In this document: positions 1-6,304 of the stretch, one piece after another
Layout: every line of letters begins with the position of its first letter
Position numbering within the stretch: the first letter of the stretch is position 1
Source: CAZBPZ01 sp964493955
GTDB taxonomy: Bacteria > Chloroflexota > Dehalococcoidia > Dehalococcoidales > Fen-1064
NCBI GenBank assembly: GCA_964493955.1
Contig: CAZBPZ010000063.1
Span: 1 to 9,593 of the forward strand
DNA: 9,593 nt
Direction of reading: 5' to 3'
Notes under the pieces: model-generated
What the model was told of the DNA's origin: nothing
Seen by the model: only the letters and a program-made list of their open reading frames with translations
Databases searched by the model: none
Position numbers and translations under genes: made by a program

Positions 1-759
1 CACCTCGACCAGCCGGAGGTTGACCAGGCCCCTGGCGGTCAGTGACCGGGCAGCCGCGGCCGCGTTGCTGCCGAGCTGTTTCAGTTCGGTAAGGGAGACG
101 GGGCCGGGCTGTTCCGCCAGGAAGGCAAGCACCCGGGCCTGGAGTGGTGCCCGCCGCTGCCGGGCTCTGGCCTGCTCCCTGGCGTCCCCGGCCGTGATGG
201 CCAGCTCCAGCACGTGCTCGGTGGCCGGCCGGAGGCGGGGCTGTGCCAGCTCGTAGGTGCGTTCCAGCAGGCCGCGGCCTTCCAGCTGCCGTACCAGCCG
301 CTGCGTCTGCCGGCCGAAGGTGCGCTGCAGCCTTGAAAGTTCAGTCTTGCCTTCCCGGCGCACCTGCTCCAGTAGCTGCCGTTCCCCGGGGGAAAGGCTG
401 GCGGGGACGTTGTCCCGGCCGGGGATGACAAAAGTGAGGGTCCGCCGCTCGAACCCGGGGGGTAGCATCAGGGCGGCTGCCTCGAAGAGGGGGCAGAGGT
501 AGTAATCGCTTATCCAGCGGGCCAGCTCAAGCTGGGCCGGCGTCAGGACAGGTGCGGGCCCGATGGCCGAAACAATCTCACGTGTCTCTTCTACGGCCGG
601 CTGGTCTGTCAGTTCGAAGACGATGCCCTGGAGGAGCCTCTGCCCGAACGGGACAAGCACGGCCTGGCCGGCTTGTAGTGCCAGGTGGGCCGGTATGGAG
701 TAGCTGAAGGTCCTCCGCCGGGCGACCGGCGAGTTGACACTCACCTCCGCATACTGCAT
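1..759 (-). CDS. priA: Primosomal protein N' (PriA helicase), N-terminal part, cut by window edge
   Basis: PriA is the 3'-5' helicase that recognises stalled or repaired forks and reloads the replisome. The frame is open for 253 codons from the ATG at 759 to the left edge. The helicase motifs and zinc-binding cysteines lie beyond the window, so the call rests on the N-terminal region. Near the start is the PriA 3'-DNA-binding-domain signature: VNSPV (about residues 8-12), FSYSIP, then VLVPFGQRLLQGIVFEL (about 34-50). It is followed by LTPAQLELARWISDYYLCPLFEA (about 72-94), the typical 'YYxCPL' segment. Residues about 114-250 look like the winged-helix region. The start is well supported: GGAG lies 5 nt upstream of ATG, which is the only in-frame ATG near rplS. 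It follows rplS by 27 nt, so it is probably cotranscribed with trmD-rplS. A linker this arginine-rich is not unusual at this GC content. Confidence 0.88.
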   Translation of the reverse strand, partial: MQYAEVSVNSPVARRRTFSYSIPAHLALQAGQAVLVPFGQRLLQGIVFELTDQPAVEETREIVSAIGPAPVLTPAQLELARWISDYYLCPLFEAAALMLPPGFERRTLTFVIPGRDNVPASLSPGERQLLEQVRREGKTELSRLQRTFGRQTQRLVRQLEGRGLLERTYELAQPRLRPATEHVLELAITAGDAREQARARQRRAPLQARVLAFLAEQPGPVSLTELKQLGSNAAAAARSLTARGLVNLRLVEV

Positions 760-786
760 ACCAGCTCCGCGGGAATGCCTGGCCCG

Positions 787-1143
787 CTAGGTGCTCCTGG
801 GGCTGGGGCGCTTTTCCTTGATGCGGGCCTTGCGGGCACTCAGCCCCCGCAGGTAGAAAAGCCGCGAGCGGCGTACCTTGCCCTCGCGCAGGACTTCCAC
901 CTTCTCCACCAGCGGCGAGTTGAAGGGGAAGGTACGCTCCACCCCCACGCCGTAGGCGACACGCCGTACCGTGAAGCTGGCGCCGGCACCGCCGCGGCGG
1001 ACACGTATGACCACTCCCTGGAACGCCTGGATGCGCTCCTTGTCTCCCTCGATGACCCGGGTGCTGACCTTTACGAGCTGCCCGGCGGCCAGTTCCGGGA
1101 TGTTGGGGTTTGTTCCTGCCTCTACGAGTGACGAAGCATCCAT
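787..1143 (-). CDS. rplS: 50S ribosomal protein L19
   Basis: L19 is a structural protein of the large ribosomal subunit, at the 30S-50S interface. The 118-residue product is close to the usual 115 or so. It contains the family core in order: a G-D/Q-V-KV-TRVIEGDKERIQAFQGVVI stretch (about residues 22-46), then FTVRRVAYGVGVERTFPFNSPLVEKVEV (about 57-84), then GKVRRSRLFYLRGLSARKARIKE (about 88-110). The ATG at 1143 is preceded by AGGAG, 11 nt away, just after the trmD stop codon (20-nt spacer). This indicates translation from the trmD message. A trmD-rplS pair is the widespread arrangement; here rpsP and rimM are not upstream in the same operon and priA follows. The last residues (EKRPSPRST) are a basic tail, as is common for L19. 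Confidence 0.97.
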   Translation of the reverse strand: MDASSLVEAGTNPNIPELAAGQLVKVSTRVIEGDKERIQAFQGVVIRVRRGGAGASFTVRRVAYGVGVERTFPFNSPLVEKVEVLREGKVRRSRLFYLRGLSARKARIKEKRPSPRST

Positions 1144-1163
1144 TTACCGAGTAACTCCTGTAT

Positions 1164-1916
1164 CTACTGAGTCTGGGGCTGGCCCAGGCTGGCCACCAGC
1201 GCCGCTTCGCGGGGTGTCAGCCCGGCCCGCTCCAGCAGTTCCGGCCGCCGTCGGGCGGTGCGTATGATCGCCTGCTCGCGGCGCCAGGCCGCAATCCGGG
1301 CGTGGTCACCGGAGAGCAGCACCTCCGGCACGGCCCAGCCCCGGTACACCGGCGGGCGCGTGTACTGGGGGTACTCCAGCAGGCCGTGGACGTGTGAATC
1401 GTCCCGGGGTGACTCTTCTGAGCCCAGCACCCCCGGCAGGAGCCGCACCACCGCATCTACCACCACCATCGCCGCCAGCTCGCCGCCGCTGAGGACATAG
1501 TCGCCAATGCTAATCTCGTCGGTGGCCAGGTACTGGCGCACCCGCTCGTCGACGCCCTCGTAGCGCCCGCAGAGCAGGACCAGCCGCCGCTGTGCCGCTA
1601 GCTCCCGGGCAATCTGCTGGGTGAAGAGGCGCCCCTGCGGTGTCAGCAGCACCACGGGGAGCCGGGCCGCTTCTTCCGGGGCCATCTCCGCCTTCAGCGC
1701 CTCCACGGCTTCGAAGATGGGTTCGGGCTTGAGTACCATGCCGGCCCCGCCGCCGTAGGGGTAGTCGTCCACGGTGCGGTGGCGGTCGTGGGCGTAGTCA
1801 CGGAAGTTGTGCAGCACCACCTCTACCAGGTGGCGCTCCACCGCTCGGGCAAAGAGGCCGGTGCTGAATGGCCCCTGGAACATCTCGGGGAACAGGGTCA
1901 GGATGTCAATCCGCAC
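1164..1916 (-). CDS. trmD: tRNA (guanine-N1)-methyltransferase TrmD
   Basis: TrmD transfers a methyl group from S-adenosylmethionine to N1 of G37, next to the anticodon, and so prevents +1 frameshifting. The 250-residue length is normal. Visible SPOUT-family trefoil-knot motifs are MRIDILTLFPEMF at the N-terminus, PYGGGAGMVLKPEPIFEAVE (about 53-72), LLCGRYEGVDERV (about 114-126) and the knot segment EISIGDYVLSGGELAAM (about 134-150). The next residues include R158 in VVRLLPGVLG and D173 in DDSHVHGLLEYPQYTRP, which by alignment from memory match the catalytic Arg154 and Asp169 of the E. coli enzyme. The start codon is GTG at 1916-1914, giving MRIDI, with an AAGGGG Shine-Dalgarno about 9 nt upstream. 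It is the first gene of the trmD-rplS-priA unit and is driven by the TTGGCC/TACAAT promoter listed separately. Confidence 0.97.
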   Translation of the reverse strand: MRIDILTLFPEMFQGPFSTGLFARAVERHLVEVVLHNFRDYAHDRHRTVDDYPYGGGAGMVLKPEPIFEAVEALKAEMAPEEAARLPVVLLTPQGRLFTQQIARELAAQRRLVLLCGRYEGVDERVRQYLATDEISIGDYVLSGGELAAMVVVDAVVRLLPGVLGSEESPRDDSHVHGLLEYPQYTRPPVYRGWAVPEVLLSGDHARIAAWRREQAIIRTARRRPELLERAGLTPREAALVASLGQPQTQ

Positions 1917-1940
1917 TGGGTATTACCCCTTGGCCCGTAC

Positions 1941-1962
1941 CGGCCGGTCATATTGCCGGCCG
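1941..1962 (-). repeat. GC-rich hairpin in the trmD 5' leader
   Basis: CGGCCGG (1941-1947) and CCGGCCG (1956-1962) are perfect 7-bp complements around an 8-nt loop (TCATATTG). The element lies between the predicted trmD transcription start (near 1978) and the trmD GTG, so it would form in the mRNA leader. It has no T-tract, so it is not a terminator. It could stabilise the leader or modulate translation initiation, but it could equally be chance in GC-rich DNA. No function is established. Confidence 0.4.
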
Positions 1963-1984
1963 CCCGGGGTAGTTTTCGTGAGTT

Positions 1985-2013
1985 ATTGTACCACAAGCGG
2001 TGCTTTCGGCCAA
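1985..2013 (-). promoter_or_regulatory. Predicted sigma70-type promoter of trmD-rplS-priA
   Basis: Read on the minus strand, TTGGCC (2013-2008, 4/6 to TTGACA) is followed by a 17-nt spacer and TACAAT (1990-1985, 5/6 to TATAAT). Transcription would start near 1978, giving a leader of about 60 nt before the trmD GTG. This is the best promoter-like match on this strand in the divergent region. It is assigned by consensus and position only. Confidence 0.6.
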
Positions 2014-2027
2014 AACGGCGCGTTTTG
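2011..2027. repeat. Perfect 7-bp inverted repeat over the trmD -35 box, possible operator
   Basis: CAAAACG (2011-2017) and CGTTTTG (2021-2027) are exact inverted copies separated by GCG. The left arm overlaps the -35 box of the predicted trmD promoter (2008-2013), and the repeat lies about 57 bp upstream of the mraZ -35 box. It has no following T-tract on either strand, and its AT-containing arms stand out in GC-rich surroundings. That is compatible with binding of a dimeric regulator. The regulator is unknown and the operator role is inference. Confidence 0.4.
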
Positions 2028-2083
2028 AGGAGGCGAGCCGGGCCGGTTGGGCCTGTTTTTGTGAGAAGTTGCCAAAAAGGGGG

Positions 2084-2112
2084 TTGACAAAGGGAAAGTG
2101 GTGTGGCAGAAT
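2084..2112 (+). promoter_or_regulatory. Predicted sigma70-type promoter of the mraZ-rsmH-ftsA-ftsZ operon
   Basis: A perfect TTGACA (2084-2089) is followed by a 17-nt spacer and CAGAAT (2107-2112, 4/6 to TATAAT). The predicted start is near 2119, leaving an untranslated leader of about 107 nt before mraZ. The MraZ-like box array starts on the last base of the -10 box and extends downstream, as expected for autoregulation. A perfect -35 with optimal spacing makes this a credible main promoter for the division operon. Confidence 0.68.
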
Positions 2113-2146
2113 GGCGGGAAGTGGTGAATCGTGGGGAAAGGTGGGA
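2112..2146 (+). promoter_or_regulatory. Putative MraZ operator: four TGG boxes at exact 10-bp spacing
   Basis: Boxes start at 2112 (TGGCG), 2122 (TGGTG), 2132 (TGGGG) and 2142 (TGGGA), each followed by a 5-nt spacer. The two downstream boxes match exactly the TGGGN-N5-TGGGN pattern described for MraZ in E. coli; the two upstream ones deviate in the fourth base. The 10-bp period puts every box on the same face of the helix. The array spans the end of the -10 box to about +27, so bound MraZ would block initiation. The repeats are read directly from the sequence. Binding by the MraZ encoded immediately downstream is inferred. Confidence 0.66.
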
Positions 2147-2226
2147 AATATCTGCCCCACAGCGAAAGGAGTCTGGCAGGCAGGAGCATCTAGTACCGTA
2201 CGGGGACGCGTGCCGGAAGCGCCGGA

Positions 2227-2652
2227 ATGTTCCTTGGCGAATATATCTACAAGATTGATGAGAAGGGCCGCCTGCCCATACCCCCCCGGTTCCGCAAGGA
2301 CCTGAAGGAGGGGCTCGTAGCGGCGGCAGGGGTGGAGCCCTGCATCACCATATACACCGCCAGTGAGTGGGTGAAGGTGGCGGAAAGCCTGACCTCCGGT
2401 GCGCTGGCGCCGAGCAAGATGCGGCGCCTGAACCGTGCCCTCTTTGCCAACGCTTTCAGCCTGAATATTGACGGGCAGGGCAGGATTGCCCTGCCCGTTA
2501 CGTTGCGGCAGCACGCCCGCATTGAGGACGAGGCGGTGGTTGTTGGGGCCAACACCACCCTTGAGGTGTGGAACAAGGAACTCTGGGCCGAGGAGAAGGC
2601 CCTGGCCAGGCAGCAGGCCTGGCAGACTATTGAAGGTCTGGAGCGGCGGTGA
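2227..2652 (+). CDS. mraZ: Transcriptional regulator MraZ
   Basis: MraZ is a DNA-binding regulator with a duplicated SpoVT/AbrB-like fold that controls its own division-and-wall operon. The 141 residues match the usual length. Both half-repeats are visible: MFLGEYIYKIDEKGRLPIPPRFR (1-23) with D11xxGR15xxxP19, and NIDGQGRIALPVTLRQHARIEDEAVVVGANTTLEVWN (80-116) with D82xxGR86xxxP90. The ATG at 2227 is preceded by GGAAG, 7 nt away. It is first in the operon, directly downstream of a TTGACA promoter and a 10-bp-spaced TGGGN-like array that is its likely binding site. Its stop codon overlaps the possible GTG start of rsmH. The protein looks complete, with no damaged motif. Confidence 0.96.
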   Translation: MFLGEYIYKIDEKGRLPIPPRFRKDLKEGLVAAAGVEPCITIYTASEWVKVAESLTSGALAPSKMRRLNRALFANAFSLNIDGQGRIALPVTLRQHARIEDEAVVVGANTTLEVWNKELWAEEKALARQQAWQTIEGLERR

Positions 2653-3662
2653 GGAGTCTGGCGGTGTCGGCAACCGATCATGTGCCGGTAATGCTGGCCG
2701 AGGCGGTGCAGGCCCTGGCGGTACGGCCGGGGGGGCGCTATATCGACTGCACCGTGGGCGGCGGCGGCCATGCCCGGGCCATCCTGGAGCGGAGTGCCCC
2801 CGGCGGGCAGTTGCTCGGCCTCGATGCTGACCCGGAGGCTATTGCCATCGCCCGGCGGCGGCTGGAGGGCTTCCGTGACGCGGTGCTGCTGGTCAACGAG
2901 AACTTCGCCAGCCTGGCCGGGGTGGCACGGCGCTACCACTTCTACCCCGTGCACGGCATCTTCTTTGACCTTGGCCTGTCTTCGTACCAGCTAGAGAGCG
3001 ACGCCCGTGGTTTCAGTTTCCAGCGGGAGGCTGCCCTGGACATGCGCTTCAGTCCCGGCCAGACCGAGACGGCCGAGGACATCGTGAACCGCCTGTCCGA
3101 GGACGAGCTGGCCTGCCTGCTGCGGCGGTACGGCGGGGAGACCCGGAGCCGGCGTATTGCCCGCCGTATCGTGGCCGAGCGCCCCATCCGCACCACCCTG
3201 GAGCTGGCCCGCACGGTCGAGATGGCGGTGGGCGGGCGCCGCGGCCGCATCCACCCTGCTACCAGGACTTTTCAGGCACTGCGTATCGCCGTTAACCGTG
3301 AGCTGCATAACCTGGAGCTCGGGCTTGAGGCGGCGGTGGGGCTGCTGGGCCCCGGTGGCCGCCTGGTGGTCATCAGCTACCACTCGCTGGAGGACCGGCT
3401 TGTCAAGCAGTTCTTCAGGCGGGAGGCCGCCAGCTGCCTCTGTCCGCCGGGGACGCCGGTCTGCATCTGCGGGCACCGGGCCAGGCTGCGCCTGGTGCGG
3501 CGACGTATCATCACGCCAACGGCGGCCGAGGTCAGCCGGAACCCGCGCAGCCGCAGCGCCAGGCTGCGGGTGGCGGAGCGCCTGCCTGAGGATGACTGGC
3601 AGAGTGACGCGCGGGCAGGCGGCGGCATGGGCCTGGCCGGCGCTTCCTTTTCTGAGAACTAG
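2649..3662 (+). CDS. rsmH: 16S rRNA (cytosine-1402-N4)-methyltransferase RsmH
   Basis: RsmH (MraW) methylates N4 of C1402 in 16S rRNA, in the decoding centre, using S-adenosylmethionine. Motifs in order: DHVPVMLAEAV (10-20), the SAM loop DCTVGGGGHARAIL (33-46), LGLDAD (56-61), FFDLGLSSYQLE (105-116), RGFSFQREAALDMRF (120-134), HPATRTFQALRIAVN (202-216) and ISYHSLEDRLVKQFF (242-256). The CLCPPGTPVCICG stretch (263-275) is typical of the family. At 337 residues it is slightly long because of a weakly structured tail after about residue 310. Two starts are possible. GTG at 2649 makes a 4-nt GTGA overlap with the mraZ stop and has GGAG 5 nt upstream. GTG at 2664 has a stronger GAGGAG at 7 nt and would remove five residues. 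I list the longer form, but the shorter is about equally likely. Confidence 0.95.
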   Translation: MRSLAVSATDHVPVMLAEAVQALAVRPGGRYIDCTVGGGGHARAILERSAPGGQLLGLDADPEAIAIARRRLEGFRDAVLLVNENFASLAGVARRYHFYPVHGIFFDLGLSSYQLESDARGFSFQREAALDMRFSPGQTETAEDIVNRLSEDELACLLRRYGGETRSRRIARRIVAERPIRTTLELARTVEMAVGGRRGRIHPATRTFQALRIAVNRELHNLELGLEAAVGLLGPGGRLVVISYHSLEDRLVKQFFRREAASCLCPPGTPVCICGHRARLRLVRRRIITPTAAEVSRNPRSRSARLRVAERLPEDDWQSDARAGGGMGLAGASFSEN

Positions 3663-3768
3663 ACTCGGGGAGACACACCCTTACGGGCCGAGAAAAGGGG
3701 GTTACCGATGTGAGTAACAGGGGAGATAGAGAGAATAAACAGCGCACACCCGACCTAAGGAGGGACGA

Positions 3769-4992
3769 ATGAGCAAGCGAAATACTATTTGTGCAATTGA
3801 TGTTGGGACCACCAAGGTCTGCACCATTGTTGCCGAAGTCAACGATGGTGGTCTCATGCGTGTCGCCGGGGTGGGTCTTACCCCTTCCGCCGGCCTGCAC
3901 AAGGGGATGGTCGTCAACATACCCGAGGCCAAGGAGTCGATCCGGGAATCGGTGCGCCGGGCCGAGCAGGCCAGCGGCTACCGGATAGACTCCGCCTACG
4001 TGGGTGTTACCGGCCGCCACATCAGCGCACGCAACAACCGCGGCGTCGTTGCTATTACCCGTAATGACCGCCTTGTCCGGCCGGATGACCTGAAGAGGGT
4101 ACTGGAGGTGACCCAGACCCTCAAGGTGCCCAGCGAGGAGCGCGTGCTGCACATGATTCCCCGCGGGTATGCGGTTGACGGCCAGGAAGGGGTGCGTAAC
4201 CCCGTGGGCATGCACGGCTTCCGGCTCGACGTGGAGACCCACGTCATCACCGCGGCGGTGTCCTCGGTCCAGAACCTGGTGAAGTGCATTCGCGGGGTGG
4301 GCGTGGACATCGAGGACCTGGTCTTCGAGCCACTGGCCAGCAGCGAGGCCGTACTGACCGAGGACGAGAAGCAGGCCGGCATCATCCTGGCGGACATCGG
4401 TGGTGGCACCACCGACATCTCCGTCTTCCGCGATGGCAGTATCTGGCACAGTGCCATTATCCCCGTGGCCGGTTACCAGTTCACCCGCGATATTGCCATT
4501 GGCCTGGGGCTCCCGTTTGACGTGGCCGAGCTGATGAAGCGCAAGTACGGCAGCGTCATGAACGTGTACGAAACGGCCGAAGAGCGGGAGGAGATGGAGA
4601 CCATCTCTCAGAACGGCCACAGCATCTCCTACCAGGGCCTTTGCGACATTATCCGGGCCAGGGTGGAGGAATTGCTGCGGCTCATCGTGCTGGAGCTGCC
4701 GCGCGACGAGCTCAACTCGCTTGTACCGGCCGGCCTCGTCCTGACCGGTGGCAGCTCCAACCTGGCCGGCATCGACGTGCTCGGCCGCGAGCTCCTGCGG
4801 ATGCCGGTAAGGGTGGGTTACCCGGTGGACATCTACGGCATCTCGGACAACCTGCATAATCCTGCCTACGCCACCGGGGTTGGCCTGCTGCTCTGGGGCA
4901 TGAAACCCAGGAGTGACCCGGGCCTGCGGCGGCGGGGAGGCTTCCTCGGGCTCCGCAGCCTGGTGGCCAGAATCAGGGCGCTGTTCAGATGA
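3769..4992 (+). CDS. ftsA: Cell division protein FtsA
   Basis: FtsA is an actin-like ATPase that anchors FtsZ filaments to the inner face of the membrane. The 407 residues fit the family. The actin-fold signatures are the phosphate-1 loop AIDVGTTKVCTIVAE (9-23), the region resembling the FtsA 1C subdomain (about 84-160), phosphate-2 LADIGGGTTDISVF (207-220) and the adenosine motif VLTGGSSNLAG (324-334). The last 17 residues (GFLGLRSLVARIRALFR, 391-407) form the amphipathic, basic helix used for membrane targeting. The ATG at 3769 follows AGGAGG by 5 nt, a strong site. The 106-nt spacer from rsmH holds no gene. It contains only two weak 5-bp hairpins (3664-3692 and 3701-3718), without a T-tract, so read-through from the mraZ promoter is likely. 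ftsZ follows 41 nt downstream. The usual peptidoglycan genes upstream are missing. Confidence 0.97.
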   Translation: MSKRNTICAIDVGTTKVCTIVAEVNDGGLMRVAGVGLTPSAGLHKGMVVNIPEAKESIRESVRRAEQASGYRIDSAYVGVTGRHISARNNRGVVAITRNDRLVRPDDLKRVLEVTQTLKVPSEERVLHMIPRGYAVDGQEGVRNPVGMHGFRLDVETHVITAAVSSVQNLVKCIRGVGVDIEDLVFEPLASSEAVLTEDEKQAGIILADIGGGTTDISVFRDGSIWHSAIIPVAGYQFTRDIAIGLGLPFDVAELMKRKYGSVMNVYETAEEREEMETISQNGHSISYQGLCDIIRARVEELLRLIVLELPRDELNSLVPAGLVLTGGSSNLAGIDVLGRELLRMPVRVGYPVDIYGISDNLHNPAYATGVGLLLWGMKPRSDPGLRRRGGFLGLRSLVARIRALFR

Positions 4993-5033
4993 CGGTTGAG
5001 CATGGCCCGAGCTGATTTATTAAGGAGGAAGAG

Positions 5034-6167
5034 ATGGCAAGGACGAGTTTTGTCCCTAACCCTGTCAAGATAAAGGTTATTGGTCTGGGGGGCGGTGGCT
5101 GCAACGCCATCAGCCGGATGGTGCGGCAGGATATCAAGGGGGTTGAGTTCATCGCCATGAACACCGATGCCCAGGCACTGGCCACGACGGAGGCCCCCGT
5201 CAGGGTGCAGCTGGGCGACAAGCTGGTGCGGGGTCTCGGTGTTGGCGGCGACCCGGTCATGGGCCAGAAGGCGGCCGAGGAAAGCCGTGACGAGATACGC
5301 GAGCTTGTCAGCGGGGCAGACATGGTGTTTATCACCGCCGGCATGGGCGGTGGCAGTGGCACCGGGGCGGCCCCGGTAGTGGCAGATATTGCCATGCAGG
5401 CCGGGGCGCTTACCATTGCCGTTGTTACCCGGCCCTTCACCTTTGAGGGCACGCGGCGGGCCGAGGTGGCCAATGAGGGTATTACCCGCCTGCTCGACAA
5501 GGTGGTGGACACCCTTATCATCATCCCCAATGACCGCCTGCTGGAGCTCTGCGACCCCAAGACCGGGGTTGACGAGGCTTTCAGGATGGCCGACGACGTC
5601 CTGAGCCACGGCGTCCAGGCGATTGCCCAGGTCATCACCGTGCCGGGCATGATAAACCTGGACTTTGCCGATGTGAAGGCAATCATGAAGGACGCCGGCC
5701 CGGCCTGGATGTCAATCGGCCAGGGCTCGGGGCAGAGCCGGGCGGTCGATGCCGCCAAGGCGGCCCTGGCCAGCCCTCTGCTTGATGTCTCGGTGGCGGG
5801 TTCCAAGGGTGTCCTTTTCAACGTGGTTGGCGGCGAAAGCCTGACACTGTTCGAGGTCAACGAGGCGGCCGAGGTCATCAAGGCGGCGGTGGACCCGGAG
5901 GCCAACATTATCTTCGGCGTGGTCCGTGACAACAGCATGGACAAGGAAGTTAAAATCACGCTGATTGCTACCGGCTTCGAGGCGAGGAATGAACTCCCCG
6001 GGGCTGACCAGGAGAAGGACGACGAGTTCAACCGCTACCTCAAGGAGTGGAAGGCCGAGGACCAGCTTGATATCCCGGCCTTCCTGCGCCGCCCGCTCTA
6101 TAACCAGAGGCGTCTCTCCGTCTCCCCGAGGGCCAGCAAGCCGCCGGTGCGCAATTTCCCCTACTAG
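5034..6167 (+). CDS. ftsZ: Cell division protein FtsZ
   Basis: FtsZ is the tubulin-like GTPase that polymerises into the division ring. Visible features are KVIGLGGGGCNAISRM (14-29), the tubulin signature AGMGGGSGTGAAP (102-114), RPFTFEG (133-139), and the T7 synergy loop NLDFADVKAIM (208-218) with D210 and D213, which complete the GTPase site of the next subunit. The core ends near residue 315. A charged linker of only about 30 residues (316-345) leads to the FtsA-binding peptide DIPAFLR (346-352). This peptide is not terminal: 25 more residues (353-377) follow, rich in arginine and proline. The ATG at 5034 has AGGAGG 5 nt upstream. It is the last gene of the operon and is followed by a terminator at 6305-6336. 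At 377 residues the length is ordinary, but the short linker plus long basic tail is an unusual division of it. Confidence 0.98.
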   Translation: MARTSFVPNPVKIKVIGLGGGGCNAISRMVRQDIKGVEFIAMNTDAQALATTEAPVRVQLGDKLVRGLGVGGDPVMGQKAAEESRDEIRELVSGADMVFITAGMGGGSGTGAAPVVADIAMQAGALTIAVVTRPFTFEGTRRAEVANEGITRLLDKVVDTLIIIPNDRLLELCDPKTGVDEAFRMADDVLSHGVQAIAQVITVPGMINLDFADVKAIMKDAGPAWMSIGQGSGQSRAVDAAKAALASPLLDVSVAGSKGVLFNVVGGESLTLFEVNEAAEVIKAAVDPEANIIFGVVRDNSMDKEVKITLIATGFEARNELPGADQEKDDEFNRYLKEWKAEDQLDIPAFLRRPLYNQRRLSVSPRASKPPVRNFPY

Positions 6168-6254
6168 CCTCCGCGCCCGGCGGGTTGCTGGTGGGGAAGC
6201 GCGGTGCCGTGGTGGCGGGTCCGTGCCCGCTGCCCGTTAGCGACGTCCCACCTG

Positions 6255-6292
6255 CCGGGCAGGCCGGGGTTGCCTGGCCCCGGCCTGCCCGG
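6255..6292 (+). repeat. 15-bp GC-rich perfect hairpin downstream of ftsZ
   Basis: The 15-nt arm at 6255-6269 is the exact reverse complement of 6278-6292, with an 8-nt loop (TTGCCTGG). It lies 87 nt after the ftsZ stop and 12 nt before the terminator stem. It has no T-tract, so it is unlikely to end transcription alone. In RNA it would be extremely stable and could protect the 3' end of the division mRNA or add to the pausing that helps the next hairpin. The rest of 6168-6304 shows nothing coding. Confidence 0.65.
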
Positions 6293-6304
6293 AACCTGAC
6301 CCAC

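Noticed and set aside
685..1131. Plus-strand frame of 148 codons opposite rplS
   Set aside because: It is the reverse shadow of L19 and priA, has no family resemblance and lacks a convincing ribosome binding site.
2152..2183. Possible leader hairpin CTGCC/GGCAG in the mraZ 5' leader
   Set aside because: Only 5 bp, with two alternative partners; too weak to call a regulatory structure.
2111..2305. ATG at 2111 opening a frame that overlaps the start of mraZ
   Set aside because: It is out of frame with mraZ, lies at the predicted transcription start without a ribosome binding site, and resembles no protein.
2247..2954. Minus-strand frames opposite mraZ and the rsmH start
   Set aside because: mraZ and rsmH on the plus strand carry complete conserved motifs; the opposite frames have none.
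3663..3768. Possible remnant of ftsL or ftsQ, or a promoter, between rsmH and ftsA
   Set aside because: The 106 nt contain no usable frame, only two 5-bp hairpins (3664-3692, 3701-3718), and no -35/-10 pair better than about half-matching.
3532..4857. Long minus-strand frame of 441 codons opposite rsmH and ftsA
   Set aside because: It is antisense to two clear genes with strong family motifs. Its composition (rich in H, A, D, V) is the usual mirror of GC-rich coding DNA, and it shows no recognisable domain.
6215..6230. Small GCGGG/CCCGC hairpin downstream of ftsZ
   Set aside because: A 5-bp stem is expected by chance in this GC-rich spacer and has no T-tract.
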